Shown here: piece by piece, positions 1 to 5,012 of the stretch | Layout: every line of letters begins with the position of its first letter | Position numbering within the stretch: position 1 is the stretch's first letter | Assembly (NCBI GenBank): GCA_019347795.1 | Contig: JAHWKS010000439.1 | Coordinates: 1 to 5,656, forward strand | Reading direction: 5' to 3' | Source of the DNA: Planctomycetota bacterium | Lineage (GTDB): Bacteria > Planctomycetota > Planctomycetia > Pirellulales > Pirellulaceae | Length of the DNA stretch: 5,656 nucleotides | The notes under the pieces: generated by a model | The model's database searches: none | What the model saw: the letters and a program-made list of their open reading frames with translations, nothing else | Told to the model about the DNA's origin: nothing | Made by a program: the position numbers and the translations under genes

Positions 1-437
1 AGCACAATCTCGGGCGAAGGGGATCGTTTCGCGGCGAGGAGGTCGGCGGCGACTTCGGGACTGATGTAACTTCGCCCCTGGGTGATCGTGCGGATGGCGG
101 TGAGGATCGCTTCAAAGGCGTCATCTTTCAGCATGAAGCCCCTGGCGCCCGCGGCCAACAGTTCTTCGGCTGCGGCGTAGGCGGAGCTGCCGGTGAGCAC
201 GAGGACGGCCGTTTGTGCGTTTTCTTCGGCAAGCGTGGCGAGGAGTTGCGGGATGTTTTCGCCCGGCATCGAAATATCCACCACCGCGACATGGGGACGA
301 TGCTCCCGTATCAGGCCCAGCAGCTCGTTGCGGTCCGTGGTGCACGCCGCCACCTCGACACCGTTTTCCTGGAGCAGTCTGACCAGCCCCTCCAAAAACA
401 CCCGGTGGTCGTCGGCCAGGATGACGCGCGTTTTCAT
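1..437 (-). CDS. NarL/FixJ-type response regulator, receiver part (C-terminus cut by window edge)
   Basis: Reading leftward from an ATG at 437, the frame stays open to base 1 (145 codons, no stop), so the gene is partial. Its start is MKTRVILADDHRVFLEGL, a typical receiver opening. Visible receiver residues are the acidic pair D9/D10, phosphoacceptor D54 (VVDISMPG), switch T82 (VLVLTGS) and K104 (GFMLKDD). The GARGFMLKDD block and the following ITQGRSYISPEVA segment are characteristic of the NarL/FixJ family, whose members carry a LuxR-type helix-turn-helix after this point; that domain lies outside the window and is inferred. The start codon overlaps the stop of the upstream kinase by 4 bp (ATGA), so the two are surely one operon and translationally coupled. 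It is the likely phosphorylation target of that kinase. The target genes cannot be told from the sequence. Confidence 0.9.
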   Translation of the reverse strand, partial: MKTRVILADDHRVFLEGLVRLLQENGVEVAACTTDRNELLGLIREHRPHVAVVDISMPGENIPQLLATLAEENAQTAVLVLTGSSAYAAAEELLAAGARGFMLKDDAFEAILTAIRTITQGRSYISPEVAADLLAAKRSPSPEIV

Positions 438-1480
438 GCGATCTCCTGCGCGACCGCGATTTGTTGGAGGGGCGCCCGCACGGCGACGAGCGTTCCGAAG
501 CCGGGCCGACTCTCGATGTGCAGGGATCCTTTTAGCAGCTGCGCGCGCTCGCGGACGGAGGTCAGGCCCAAACCCGCGCCCACCGACGTCGTCGCGTCCA
601 CATCGAACCCGCGGCCGTCGTCCTCCACGGTCAGGGCGATCTCGTCGGCGTCGGCCTGCAATCGGACGCGAACGACGGTTGCCTGGCCGTGCTGGAGCGC
701 GTTCCGCATCGTCTCTTGGAAAATGCGAAACAAGTGCTGCTTGACGGCCGGATCGAGAGCGTCGTGAGGTTTGGTCTCGAACTCAAGGCGCGCATCCGTC
801 TCGGCCTGCAGCTTGCGGCCGTACCAGCAGATTGCCTCGTGCAGACGGCGACAGTCAAGGATCTGGGGATGCAGATCGCGGGTGATGCGCCGCACCTCCT
901 CGGTGGCGGAGGCCGCCTCGCCGACGATCGATCGCGCCGCCAGGGCCGACTGCGGATCCTGCTCTTCGAGGCGCTCGGCGAGCATCTGTAATTGCAGACG
1001 CATGGTGACCAGCGACTGAATCACGCCGTCGTGCAGTTCGCACGCCACGCGTTGGCGCTCCTTCTCCTGAACTTCGAGCAATTGTTGCTCGGCCTGCTCG
1101 CGGCGATGGCGCTCGATCGCATAGCGCACGGACCGCACCAGCACGCCCGCGGGCGCCTCGCCTTTCACCAGATAATCCTGGGCTCCTTCCCGAACGGCTT
1201 CGATGGCGAGCGACTCATCGTCGGTGGAGGTCAGCACCACCACGGGCGCGGCGGGGCAGGCTTGGGCCAGCCGCCGAAAGGTTTCCAGGCCGAAGCTGTC
1301 AGGCAGGTTCAGATCAAGCAGCACCACATCGAATCGCTCGGCGGCGAGCCGGCTGACCGCCTCGCCCAAACTTGGCGCCCAATCAACCTCCAATGCGTCT
1401 GGCCCATGACGGCGGATCATTTCGCGGATTCGCCACGCCTGCGATCGATCGTCTTCCACCAGAAGAATGCCAATGCTCAC
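434..1480 (-). CDS. Soluble hybrid sensor histidine kinase (N-terminal receiver, HisKA_3, HATPase)
   Basis: The 348-residue protein has three parts. Residues 1-120 form a receiver domain (acidic E9/D10/D11, phosphoacceptor D56 in VVLLDLNLP, switch T84, K106). Residues about 118-140 form a helical linker. Residues 141-205 form a HisKA_3 dimerisation domain with phosphorylatable H150 in CELHDGVIQ; D151 and Q155 form the DxxxQ phosphatase motif known from NarX-type kinases. The HATPase domain spans about 248-338, with N-box N260, G1 motif DDGRGF (288-292) and G2 motif GAGLGL (301-306). No transmembrane segment or signal peptide is seen, so it is cytoplasmic, and its input is probably phosphorylation of its own receiver by another kinase. 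The start is GTG at 1480: an in-frame TAG lies only seven codons upstream (1499-1501), which excludes a longer protein, and an AGAGGAG-like site precedes it at a rather long spacing. It is coupled by ATGA to the response regulator. Confidence 0.93.
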   Translation of the reverse strand: MSIGILLVEDDRSQAWRIREMIRRHGPDALEVDWAPSLGEAVSRLAAERFDVVLLDLNLPDSFGLETFRRLAQACPAAPVVVLTSTDDESLAIEAVREGAQDYLVKGEAPAGVLVRSVRYAIERHRREQAEQQLLEVQEKERQRVACELHDGVIQSLVTMRLQLQMLAERLEEQDPQSALAARSIVGEAASATEEVRRITRDLHPQILDCRRLHEAICWYGRKLQAETDARLEFETKPHDALDPAVKQHLFRIFQETMRNALQHGQATVVRVRLQADADEIALTVEDDGRGFDVDATTSVGAGLGLTSVRERAQLLKGSLHIESRPGFGTLVAVRAPLQQIAVAQEIA

Positions 1481-1565
1481 CTGTCTTTCGGCTCCTCTCT
1501 AGCGTGAAAGAACTCCGGCCCCGCCCGCAGAGCAGTACCAAGGAAGTAGGATCATAGGGCCGAAA

Positions 1566-1603
1566 GGGGCCCCATGGGGAACCGGGGCTAGTATATTCAG
1601 GGG
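1566..1603 (+). repeat. Palindromic G/C block with four GGGG tracts
   Basis: GGGGCCCC (1566-1573) and CCCCATGGGG (1570-1579) are overlapping perfect palindromes. Two further GGGG tracts follow at 1584-1587 and 1600-1603, giving four G4 tracts on the plus strand with gaps of 6, 4 and 12 bases. The block overlaps the presumed promoter and leader of the leftward kinase operon. It could be an operator, a leader hairpin or a loose G-quadruplex. The function is not known, and the last gap is longer than standard quadruplex rules allow. Confidence 0.45.
1590..1595 (-). promoter_or_regulatory. Candidate -10 box for the kinase/regulator operon
   Basis: The minus strand reads TATACT here, five of six matches to TATAAT, about 110 bases before the GTG start of the kinase. 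No good -35 hexamer is present at 16-18 bases. Either the site depends on an activator or it is a chance match. Confidence 0.35.
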
Positions 1604-1762
1604 ACATCCGGCCTCGCACCTGTTGTCTCCCCAATTGATACATGTCGTTTAGATGACGATTGGCGTCAAACATTTTTTTCTGGGGCAGAATGCGGCCCGG
1701 CTATCGGTCTGCGGAAGAAATGGCCCCTCGGCCGCCAACTGGCGGGGGCGTCCTCAATCGGG

Positions 1763-1768
1763 TATGAT
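1763..1768 (+). promoter_or_regulatory. Candidate -10 box for the small basic-protein gene
   Basis: TATGAT matches TATAAT at five of six positions and lies 85 bases before the ATG at 1853. The best -35 candidate (TGGCGG, 1740-1745, 17-base spacing) is weak. It would give a leader of roughly 75 bases. Confidence 0.35.
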
Positions 1769-1852
1769 GCGGCTGTTGAGATATTCCCCACCGGCGCCGT
1801 TTCCCCGGACGCTGGCTTCTCCCACCCTTTGGACCAGGAATCGACGCACCCT

Positions 1853-2161
1853 ATGGCGCGCAAAACCGTCGATCGCAAGGAGTTGCGAAAGCAGGCCGAG
1901 GCGGCTGAGGCCGCGGCTCCCGCGGAAAAGAAAAAGAAGGCTAAGAAGAAGACGCCCGCCAAGCGCAAGAGCCGCGCGAAAACCGCCGAGCCCGCGCGAA
2001 AGAAGCTTTGCTGGGGGGTGTTCAGCCCTTCGCTGAAGCGCGTGGCGCTGTTCGAATTCCACGAGCAGGACGAGGCCCTCAAGAAGGCCGAAGACCTGAG
2101 CAAGTCCGGCAAGAGCCCCCATTTCGTCCAGCGGGTGAAAGAGGAGATCGTCGAAGAGTAG
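1853..2161 (+). CDS. Small basic protein with histone-H1-like Lys/Ala tail
   Basis: 102 residues from the ATG at 1853 (MARKTVDRKE). A TTG 24 bases upstream is also in frame but has no ribosome binding site; the ATG has an AGGAA at 12-base spacing, which is weak. The protein has two parts. Residues 1-50 are a low-complexity tail rich in Lys, Ala and Arg (AEKKKKAKKK, TPAKRKSRAK), much like bacterial histone-H1-like or eukaryotic H1 tails. Residues 51-100 form a compact globular block (LCWGVFSPSLKRVALFEF, then SKSGKSPHFVQRVKEEI). From memory, this block resembles a conserved hypothetical family of planctomycetes; no function is known to me. The tail suggests binding to nucleic acid, which is inference. 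It is a single-gene unit: its own promoter-like site lies upstream and a strong hairpin terminator follows directly. Confidence 0.85.
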   Translation: MARKTVDRKELRKQAEAAEAAAPAEKKKKAKKKTPAKRKSRAKTAEPARKKLCWGVFSPSLKRVALFEFHEQDEALKKAEDLSKSGKSPHFVQRVKEEIVEE

Positions 2162-2171
2162 CCGGTTTCGA

Positions 2172-2215
2172 GTGAAGCGTGTAGCGGATTCCGCCATACG
2201 GGCTTCACGGTTTTT
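2172..2215 (+). terminator. Rho-independent terminator after the basic-protein gene
   Basis: Outer arms GTGAAGC (2172-2178) and GCTTCAC (2202-2208) are perfectly complementary. They enclose GTGT/ATAC pairs and an inner GCGG-ATT-CCGC hairpin (2184-2194), giving a long stem with small bulges. It is followed by GG and five T (2211-2215). It starts 11 bases after the stop codon. Confidence 0.85.
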
Positions 2216-2244
2216 GCGACTGTTTCCGACCCTCGCCAACGTGC

Positions 2245-2250
2245 TAAAGT
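2245..2250 (+). promoter_or_regulatory. Weak candidate -10 box for the BON-csrA cluster
   Basis: TAAAGT has four of six matches to TATAAT. A weak TTTCCG lies 16 bases upstream as a -35. The position is sensible: after the preceding terminator and just before the leader hairpin. A promoter is expected here because the preceding gene is terminated, but the sequence match alone is poor. Confidence 0.25.
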
Positions 2251-2264
2251 AATCTACCCATAGA

Positions 2265-2316
2265 AGCAACGCAGCGGGCAACGACGGGCGGCAGACCGAT
2301 CTCTTCCGGCGTTGCT
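2265..2316 (+). promoter_or_regulatory. Leader inverted repeat upstream of the BON-csrA cluster
   Basis: AGCAACGC (2265-2272) and GCGTTGCT (2309-2316) are perfect 8-bp complementary arms separated by 36 bases. They lie in the presumed 5' untranslated leader, ending 21 bases before the GTG start. In RNA this would close a large domain with GC-rich internal pairing possible. It may be a regulatory leader structure; no known riboswitch family was recognised. Confidence 0.4.
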
Positions 2317-2337
2317 CTCTTCGAGACAACTCATCTG

Positions 2338-2661
2338 GTGAACGGAATGCCCATGCCATTGCGGCAACAGCGAACGCCTGCGCCCGTGCGGAGTAAGAAA
2401 CGGCGCCCGGAGGCGGGCGAGCGACGAATCATGGAAGCCGAAGCCCGCGCCGCCCTCAATGAATCGGCTTATCCGGCGGTCCGCCAGGTGAAGTGCGTCT
2501 ACCACGACGGCGCGGTGACGCTCACCGGGCGCCTGCCGAGCTTTTATCTCAAGCAGATCGCGCAATGCGAGGTCCGCCGCCGGCTGGCCCGTGCCGAGAT
2601 TTGCAATCACGTGGAAGTCGCGCCGCAGGAAGCGCGGGAGGAATTATCATGCTGGTTTTAA
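2338..2661 (+). CDS. Cytosolic BON-domain protein, coupled to csrA
   Basis: 107 residues from GTG at 2338. An ATG at 2347 is an equally good start, because GGTGA (2337-2341) lies 5 bases before it and would serve as its ribosome binding site; the protein would then begin MPMPLRQQRT. Residues 9-30 are a basic, Arg/Pro-rich tail. Residues about 33-95 form a single BON domain: AEARAALNESAYPAVRQV, then the strand-turn-strand core GAVTLTGRLPSFYLKQIAQ with the conserved Gly64, ending ICNHVEVAP. BON domains usually bind membranes or ligands in periplasmic proteins such as OsmY. This one has no signal peptide or membrane segment, so it is probably cytoplasmic. Its 3' end overlaps csrA by 13 bp, so the two are co-transcribed and probably translationally coupled. 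The role is unknown; a link to CsrA control is inferred from position. Confidence 0.85.
   Translation: MNGMPMPLRQQRTPAPVRSKKRRPEAGERRIMEAEARAALNESAYPAVRQVKCVYHDGAVTLTGRLPSFYLKQIAQCEVRRRLARAEICNHVEVAPQEAREELSCWF
2342..2346 (+). promoter_or_regulatory. GGA (ANGGA) CsrA-type motif at the BON start
   Basis: ACGGA lies directly against the ATG at 2347 and just after the GTG at 2338. It matches the ANGGA core of CsrA binding sites, and its position at the ribosome binding region is the usual one for CsrA repression. A second ANGGA (ATGGA, 2431-2435) lies inside the gene. Single matches are common by chance. Confidence 0.25.
2637..2641 (+). promoter_or_regulatory. Strong ribosome binding site of csrA, inside the BON gene
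   Basis: GGAGG lies 7 bases before the csrA ATG at 2649 and within the last codons of the BON gene. It fixes the csrA start even though the frame is open far upstream. The wider stretch GGGAGGAA contains two GGA triplets, which might let CsrA bind its own mRNA. Confidence 0.8.
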
Positions 2662-2861
2662 GCCGCAAGCCGGGCGAAGGAATTCACATCGGCGACGACG
2701 TGGAAGTCCGCGTGCTAGGCGTTCGGGGGCACGAGGTGCGGCTCGGCTTCTCCGCCCCGTCGAGCGTCTCCATTCACCGGCAGGAGATTTACGCCCGCCT
2801 CGACCGCGAGACTGGCGGAGAGCCGAAGACCCCGCATCCAGGCGCCTCGCGCGCTGGGTAG
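2649..2861 (+). CDS. csrA: Carbon storage regulator CsrA (RNA-binding post-transcriptional regulator)
   Basis: 70 residues, close to the usual 61-75. CsrA is a homodimer that binds GGA motifs in mRNA leaders and changes translation or stability of target messages. The N-terminus MLVLSRKPGEGIHIGDDVEV is the family signature. RNA-contacting residues L4, R6 and R44 (SIHRQEIY) are present, as is the core VLGVRGHEVRLGFSAPSSV. After about residue 53 comes a non-conserved Pro/Gly tail. The start is set by a strong GGAGG with 7-base spacing. The gene overlaps the BON gene by 13 bp and is followed after 74 bases by a receiver protein, so the three are likely one transcript. No fliW, flagellin or Csr sponge RNA gene is visible nearby. 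Confidence 0.96.
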   Translation: MLVLSRKPGEGIHIGDDVEVRVLGVRGHEVRLGFSAPSSVSIHRQEIYARLDRETGGEPKTPHPGASRAG

Positions 2862-2868
2862 CCCCAGC
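2853..2868 (+). repeat. Hairpin with the csrA stop codon in its loop
   Basis: GCTGGG (2853-2858) and CCCAGC (2863-2868) form a perfect 6-bp stem with loop TAGC; the csrA stop TAG is in the loop. No T-run follows (ACGTTTC), so it is not a clear terminator. It may slow read-through or protect the 3' end of the upstream message, or be chance. Confidence 0.45.
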
Positions 2869-2935
2869 ACGTTTCACCACATCGGTCAGGAAGTCAAGCC
2901 GCATGACCGCGACATATCATTCTTCGGAGTTCAAG

Positions 2936-3388
2936 ATGGCAGAGGGGATTCAATCGCTTCCGCAATTGGAGCGGTGCGATTTGTCCGGCGTCCGCGTGCT
3001 GCTGGTCGATCCGGACGAGGCGACGCTCGAAGGGTATGAACGATATTTGGCGGAGTGCGGGGCCGCGGTCGCCCGCGCCACCGGGGGCGTGGAGTGCGTT
3101 GCGCTGTTGCGCGACTTTCGTCCGCACGTGCTGGTGCTGGAGCCGGAGTTGCCCTGGGGCAGCGGGTCGGGAGTGCTCTCGTGGATGCTGGAGGATTCCG
3201 AACTTCCGACGACGCCGGTGATTGTGCTGACAACCGGCCGCGACCTGGACCAGCTCCGCCAGATCATCAAATTCCCCCTCTACGACCTGGTGGTGAAGCC
3301 GCTTTCCGATCGGCAACTGGCGAAGAAGGTCCGCTGGGTCGCCGACACCTCGAGCAACTTGGGAAACGTCGGCTGGCCCCGTAAATAG
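2936..3388 (+). CDS. Stand-alone receiver-domain protein with Glu in place of the phosphoacceptor Asp
   Basis: 150 residues from ATG 2936, preceded by GGAG at 6-base spacing. An in-frame ATG at 2903 (AGGA 11 bases upstream) would add 11 residues and cannot be excluded. One receiver domain fills residues 18-140 and there is no output domain. It opens GVRVLLVDPDEATLEGYERYL, and only the first acidic-pocket residue (D25) sits in the usual place because a Pro follows. The strand that normally ends in the phosphoacceptor reads VLVLEPELP, so E69 replaces Asp. Switch T99 (VIVLTTG) and K121-P122 (VVKPLSD) are kept. A Glu here often mimics the phosphorylated state, so the protein may be locked on or not phosphorylated at all. 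It lies 74 bp after csrA, probably in the same operon, and may be a protein-interaction partner in that circuit; this is inference. Confidence 0.85.
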   Translation: MAEGIQSLPQLERCDLSGVRVLLVDPDEATLEGYERYLAECGAAVARATGGVECVALLRDFRPHVLVLEPELPWGSGSGVLSWMLEDSELPTTPVIVLTTGRDLDQLRQIIKFPLYDLVVKPLSDRQLAKKVRWVADTSSNLGNVGWPRK

Positions 3389-3395
3389 CGGGGCC
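3375..3395. terminator. Perfect GC hairpin at the convergent gene ends, receiver stop codon in its loop
   Basis: GGCCCCG (3375-3381) and CGGGGCC (3389-3395) form a perfect 7-bp stem with a 7-base loop TAAATAG, whose last three bases are the stop codon of the receiver gene. It sits in the short gap between two converging genes and is symmetric for both strands, so it could end transcripts from either side. Neither side has a real T-run, so intrinsic termination is only a possibility. Confidence 0.4.
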
Positions 3396-3426
3396 GCCAT
3401 CGCCGCTCATCTCTTTACGATCGAGG

Positions 3427-4773
3427 CTACACCTTCGGAATCTCGTATCCCTCGCGTTGTTTGCGGGCGAAGAACGAGGCGGCTTCTTCGTCCCCCTGGA
3501 TCTTTTCGCTCTTGGGGTCCCACTTGATGGTGCGGCCCAGGCGGGCGGCGATCGCCGCCAGGTGGCAGGTGTTCATCATCTGCACGTGGCTATAAACGTC
3601 GGAGACCGGCAGGCCCCCCTCGCGGATGCAGCGGTAGAAGTTCTCCTTGTGCCCTTCATACGGCTTTCCTTTGTAGAGCCGCATCAGGTCTTCCTCGGTG
3701 AACTGGTCCTTGTCCCAGTTTTCCTCGATCGGCTGCCCGGTGATCTTGCCGCGGTTCACGAACATGCGGCCCTTGGTCCCTTCGAAGAGGATGCCGTTGT
3801 CGCCGCGGCTGGTGACGATCATCTCAATGCCGCTGGGAAAGGTGCACTTCACGGCGAAGTCGTGCGAGGTGTTGTAGCTGTCGTCTACGGTCGGGTAGCC
3901 GTTCTCGAAGGGGACCGGGTGCTTGGCGTCCGAGCCGTCGAACGAGGTGGGGCCTTGCCCCTGCTCGTTCTCCTTGATCGCCCATTGGGCGATGTCCACG
4001 TGGTGGGCGCCCCAGTCGGTGAACTTGCCGCCGGAGTACTCGTACCACCAGCGGAACTGGTAGTGGCAGCGTTCTTTGATGTAATCGACCAGCGGCGCCT
4101 GGCCGAGCCAGAACTCCCAGTTCAGCTCCTCCGGCGGCTCGGTCTTCTGGAACGGCCCGCCTTTGTCGCCGCCGCCGATGCCGACGGTCATCTTTTGGAT
4201 GTCGCCCAGAAGCCCTTTCTGCACCATGTTCACCGCGCGGAGGAAGCGGTCGCGGTCGCTCCGCTGCTGGGTGCCGATGAAGAACACCTTGTCCTTGTGC
4301 TTCTGGCAGGCGTTGCGGATGAGCTGGTTCTCTTCCAGGGTGAGCGTGAGCGGCTTCTGGATGAAGACGTGCTTGCCCGACTCCAGCGCCTCGATGGCGA
4401 TCTTCACATGCCAGTGATCGGGCGTGACGATGCTCACCACGTCGATGTCGTCCCGCTCCAGCACGCGGCGATAGTCTTCGTACACGTCGGCTTTCCCTTT
4501 GCCGATGTTCTCGTCGTTCTTGGCCTTCTCGGCATGGGTGGAATCGACATCGCACACCGCGACGATATCGCCGAAGCGGCTATGGGCGTGGGCGTCTCCG
4601 GTACCCATGCTCCCCACACCGATGCAGCCGATCACCGGCCGGTCGTTCTTCTCCTGATTCGCAAACGCTTTCTGGGTCCAACTGAAATAGGGAACCACGG
4701 CGCCGGCCGCCGCCAGCGAAGCGGATTGCTTGAGAAAGCGGCGGCGTGAGGTTCGAGCGCGCTTCATCGACAT
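3427..4773 (-). CDS. Tat-exported Gfo/Idh/MocA-family oxidoreductase
   Basis: 448 residues from the ATG at 4773, preceded by AAGGAG at 7-base spacing; a second ATG two codons later is worse placed. Residues 1-38 are a twin-arginine signal: SRRRFLK at 9-15, an Ala-rich hydrophobic stretch, and a likely cleavage after AFA (38). The Rossmann domain begins VIGCIGVGSMGTG (47-59), with D75 in CDVD near the cofactor ribose site and the TPDHWH motif (117-122). The family EKP motif is QKP here (139-141). The C-terminal half has GGKFTDWGAHHVDIAQW (248-264), with probable catalytic H257 and D260. The family performs NAD(P)-dependent oxidation or reduction of sugars, inositols or related alcohols; the substrate cannot be read from the sequence. 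Exported, cofactor-preloaded members like this are numerous in planctomycetes. It is single and convergent with the receiver gene. Confidence 0.93.
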   Translation of the reverse strand: MSMKRARTSRRRFLKQSASLAAAGAVVPYFSWTQKAFANQEKNDRPVIGCIGVGSMGTGDAHAHSRFGDIVAVCDVDSTHAEKAKNDENIGKGKADVYEDYRRVLERDDIDVVSIVTPDHWHVKIAIEALESGKHVFIQKPLTLTLEENQLIRNACQKHKDKVFFIGTQQRSDRDRFLRAVNMVQKGLLGDIQKMTVGIGGGDKGGPFQKTEPPEELNWEFWLGQAPLVDYIKERCHYQFRWWYEYSGGKFTDWGAHHVDIAQWAIKENEQGQGPTSFDGSDAKHPVPFENGYPTVDDSYNTSHDFAVKCTFPSGIEMIVTSRGDNGILFEGTKGRMFVNRGKITGQPIEENWDKDQFTEEDLMRLYKGKPYEGHKENFYRCIREGGLPVSDVYSHVQMMNTCHLAAIAARLGRTIKWDPKSEKIQGDEEAASFFARKQREGYEIPKV

Positions 4774-4821
4774 GGATCAACTCCTTGGCGTGGGTGAGAT
4801 AGTGGGGAAAGCGGTGAAGCG

Positions 4822-4827
4822 ATAATA
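4822..4827 (-). promoter_or_regulatory. Candidate -10 box for the oxidoreductase gene
   Basis: The minus strand reads TATTAT (five of six matches to TATAAT), about 50 bases before the ATG at 4773. No good -35 lies 16-18 bases further; that region falls beside the CTTGCG/CGCAAG inverted repeat, which could hold an activator. Confidence 0.4.
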
Positions 4828-4850
4828 GCATGAACGGCGCCGATTTGCAC

Positions 4851-4866
4851 CTTGCGAAACCGCAAG
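4851..4866. repeat. Inverted repeat in the divergent intergenic region
   Basis: CTTGCG (4851-4856) and CGCAAG (4861-4866) are perfect 6-bp arms around AAAC. Outer CAC/GTG pairs extend it with one bulged base. It lies about 25 bases upstream of the oxidoreductase -10 candidate, where an operator would be expected. No regulator family was recognised for it. Confidence 0.4.
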
Positions 4867-4870
4867 CGTG

Positions 4871-4899
4871 GAGTCCGGCGGTTTGGAGTTCCGGGACTC
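4871..4899. repeat. Second inverted repeat in the divergent intergenic region
   Basis: GAGTCC (4871-4876) and GGACTC (4894-4899) are perfect arms, with inner GG/CC pairs offset by one bulged G. It lies 30 bases upstream of the -10 candidate of the rightward gene. It could be an operator or be chance in GC-rich DNA. Confidence 0.3.
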
Positions 4900-4928
4900 G
4901 CGGCTTTCGCTGCGGGGGTGGGTTTGCT

Positions 4929-4934
4929 TAGAAT
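4929..4934 (+). promoter_or_regulatory. Candidate -10 box for the MetOD1/PAS operon
   Basis: TAGAAT (five of six matches to TATAAT) lies 79 bases before the ATG at 5013. A weak TTCGCT sits 17 bases upstream as a -35. A leader of about 70 GC-rich bases would result. Confidence 0.4.
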
Positions 4935-5012
4935 AGGCGTTTCTCACGAGCCGCCGTCGAGGGCGCCGGCGCGGCGCGGCCGTCTCACGCAATCCAAGGA
5001 GGACGCTACGTC

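Larger units (their letters stand above)
1481..1852. other. Divergent intergenic region, 372 bp, no convincing gene
   Basis: This gap separates the leftward kinase operon from the rightward small basic-protein gene. Short open frames cross it on both strands, but none has a convincing ribosome binding site or recognisable protein sequence. It holds a GGGGCCCC/CCCCATGGGG palindrome block (1566-1579), minus-strand and plus-strand -10-like hexamers (1590-1595 and 1763-1768), and a 5-bp inverted repeat TGACG-ATTGG-CGTCA inside 1653-1670. Nothing else was recognised. Confidence 0.6.

Noticed and set aside
1653..1670. TGACG-ATTGG-CGTCA inverted repeat as an operator
   Set aside because: It has only 5-bp arms and is far from both -10 candidates; one such short repeat is expected by chance in a 372-bp gap.
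1383..1673. Minus-strand frame crossing the kinase start and the intergenic region
   Set aside because: It overlaps the kinase N-terminus in another frame, has no ribosome binding site, and has no recognisable sequence.
1754..2359. Minus-strand open frames over the basic-protein gene and its terminator
   Set aside because: They run antisense across a real gene and a rho-independent terminator, and the sequence is unlike any protein family I know.
2493..2648. Longer csrA protein using the open frame upstream of 2649
   Set aside because: CsrA begins at the canonical MLVLSRK with a strong ribosome binding site, and the upstream stretch overlaps the BON gene out of frame.
2591..2902. Upstream in-frame extension of the receiver gene running through csrA
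   Set aside because: The extension translates to Arg/Pro-rich sequence out of frame with csrA, which is clearly real. Good ribosome binding sites exist only near 2903 and 2936.
3457..4749. A 430-codon open frame on the plus strand opposite the oxidoreductase gene
   Set aside because: It is exactly antisense to a clear Gfo/Idh/MocA gene. It is a low-complexity Val/Ala/Leu product of GC-rich codon usage, with no recognisable domain.
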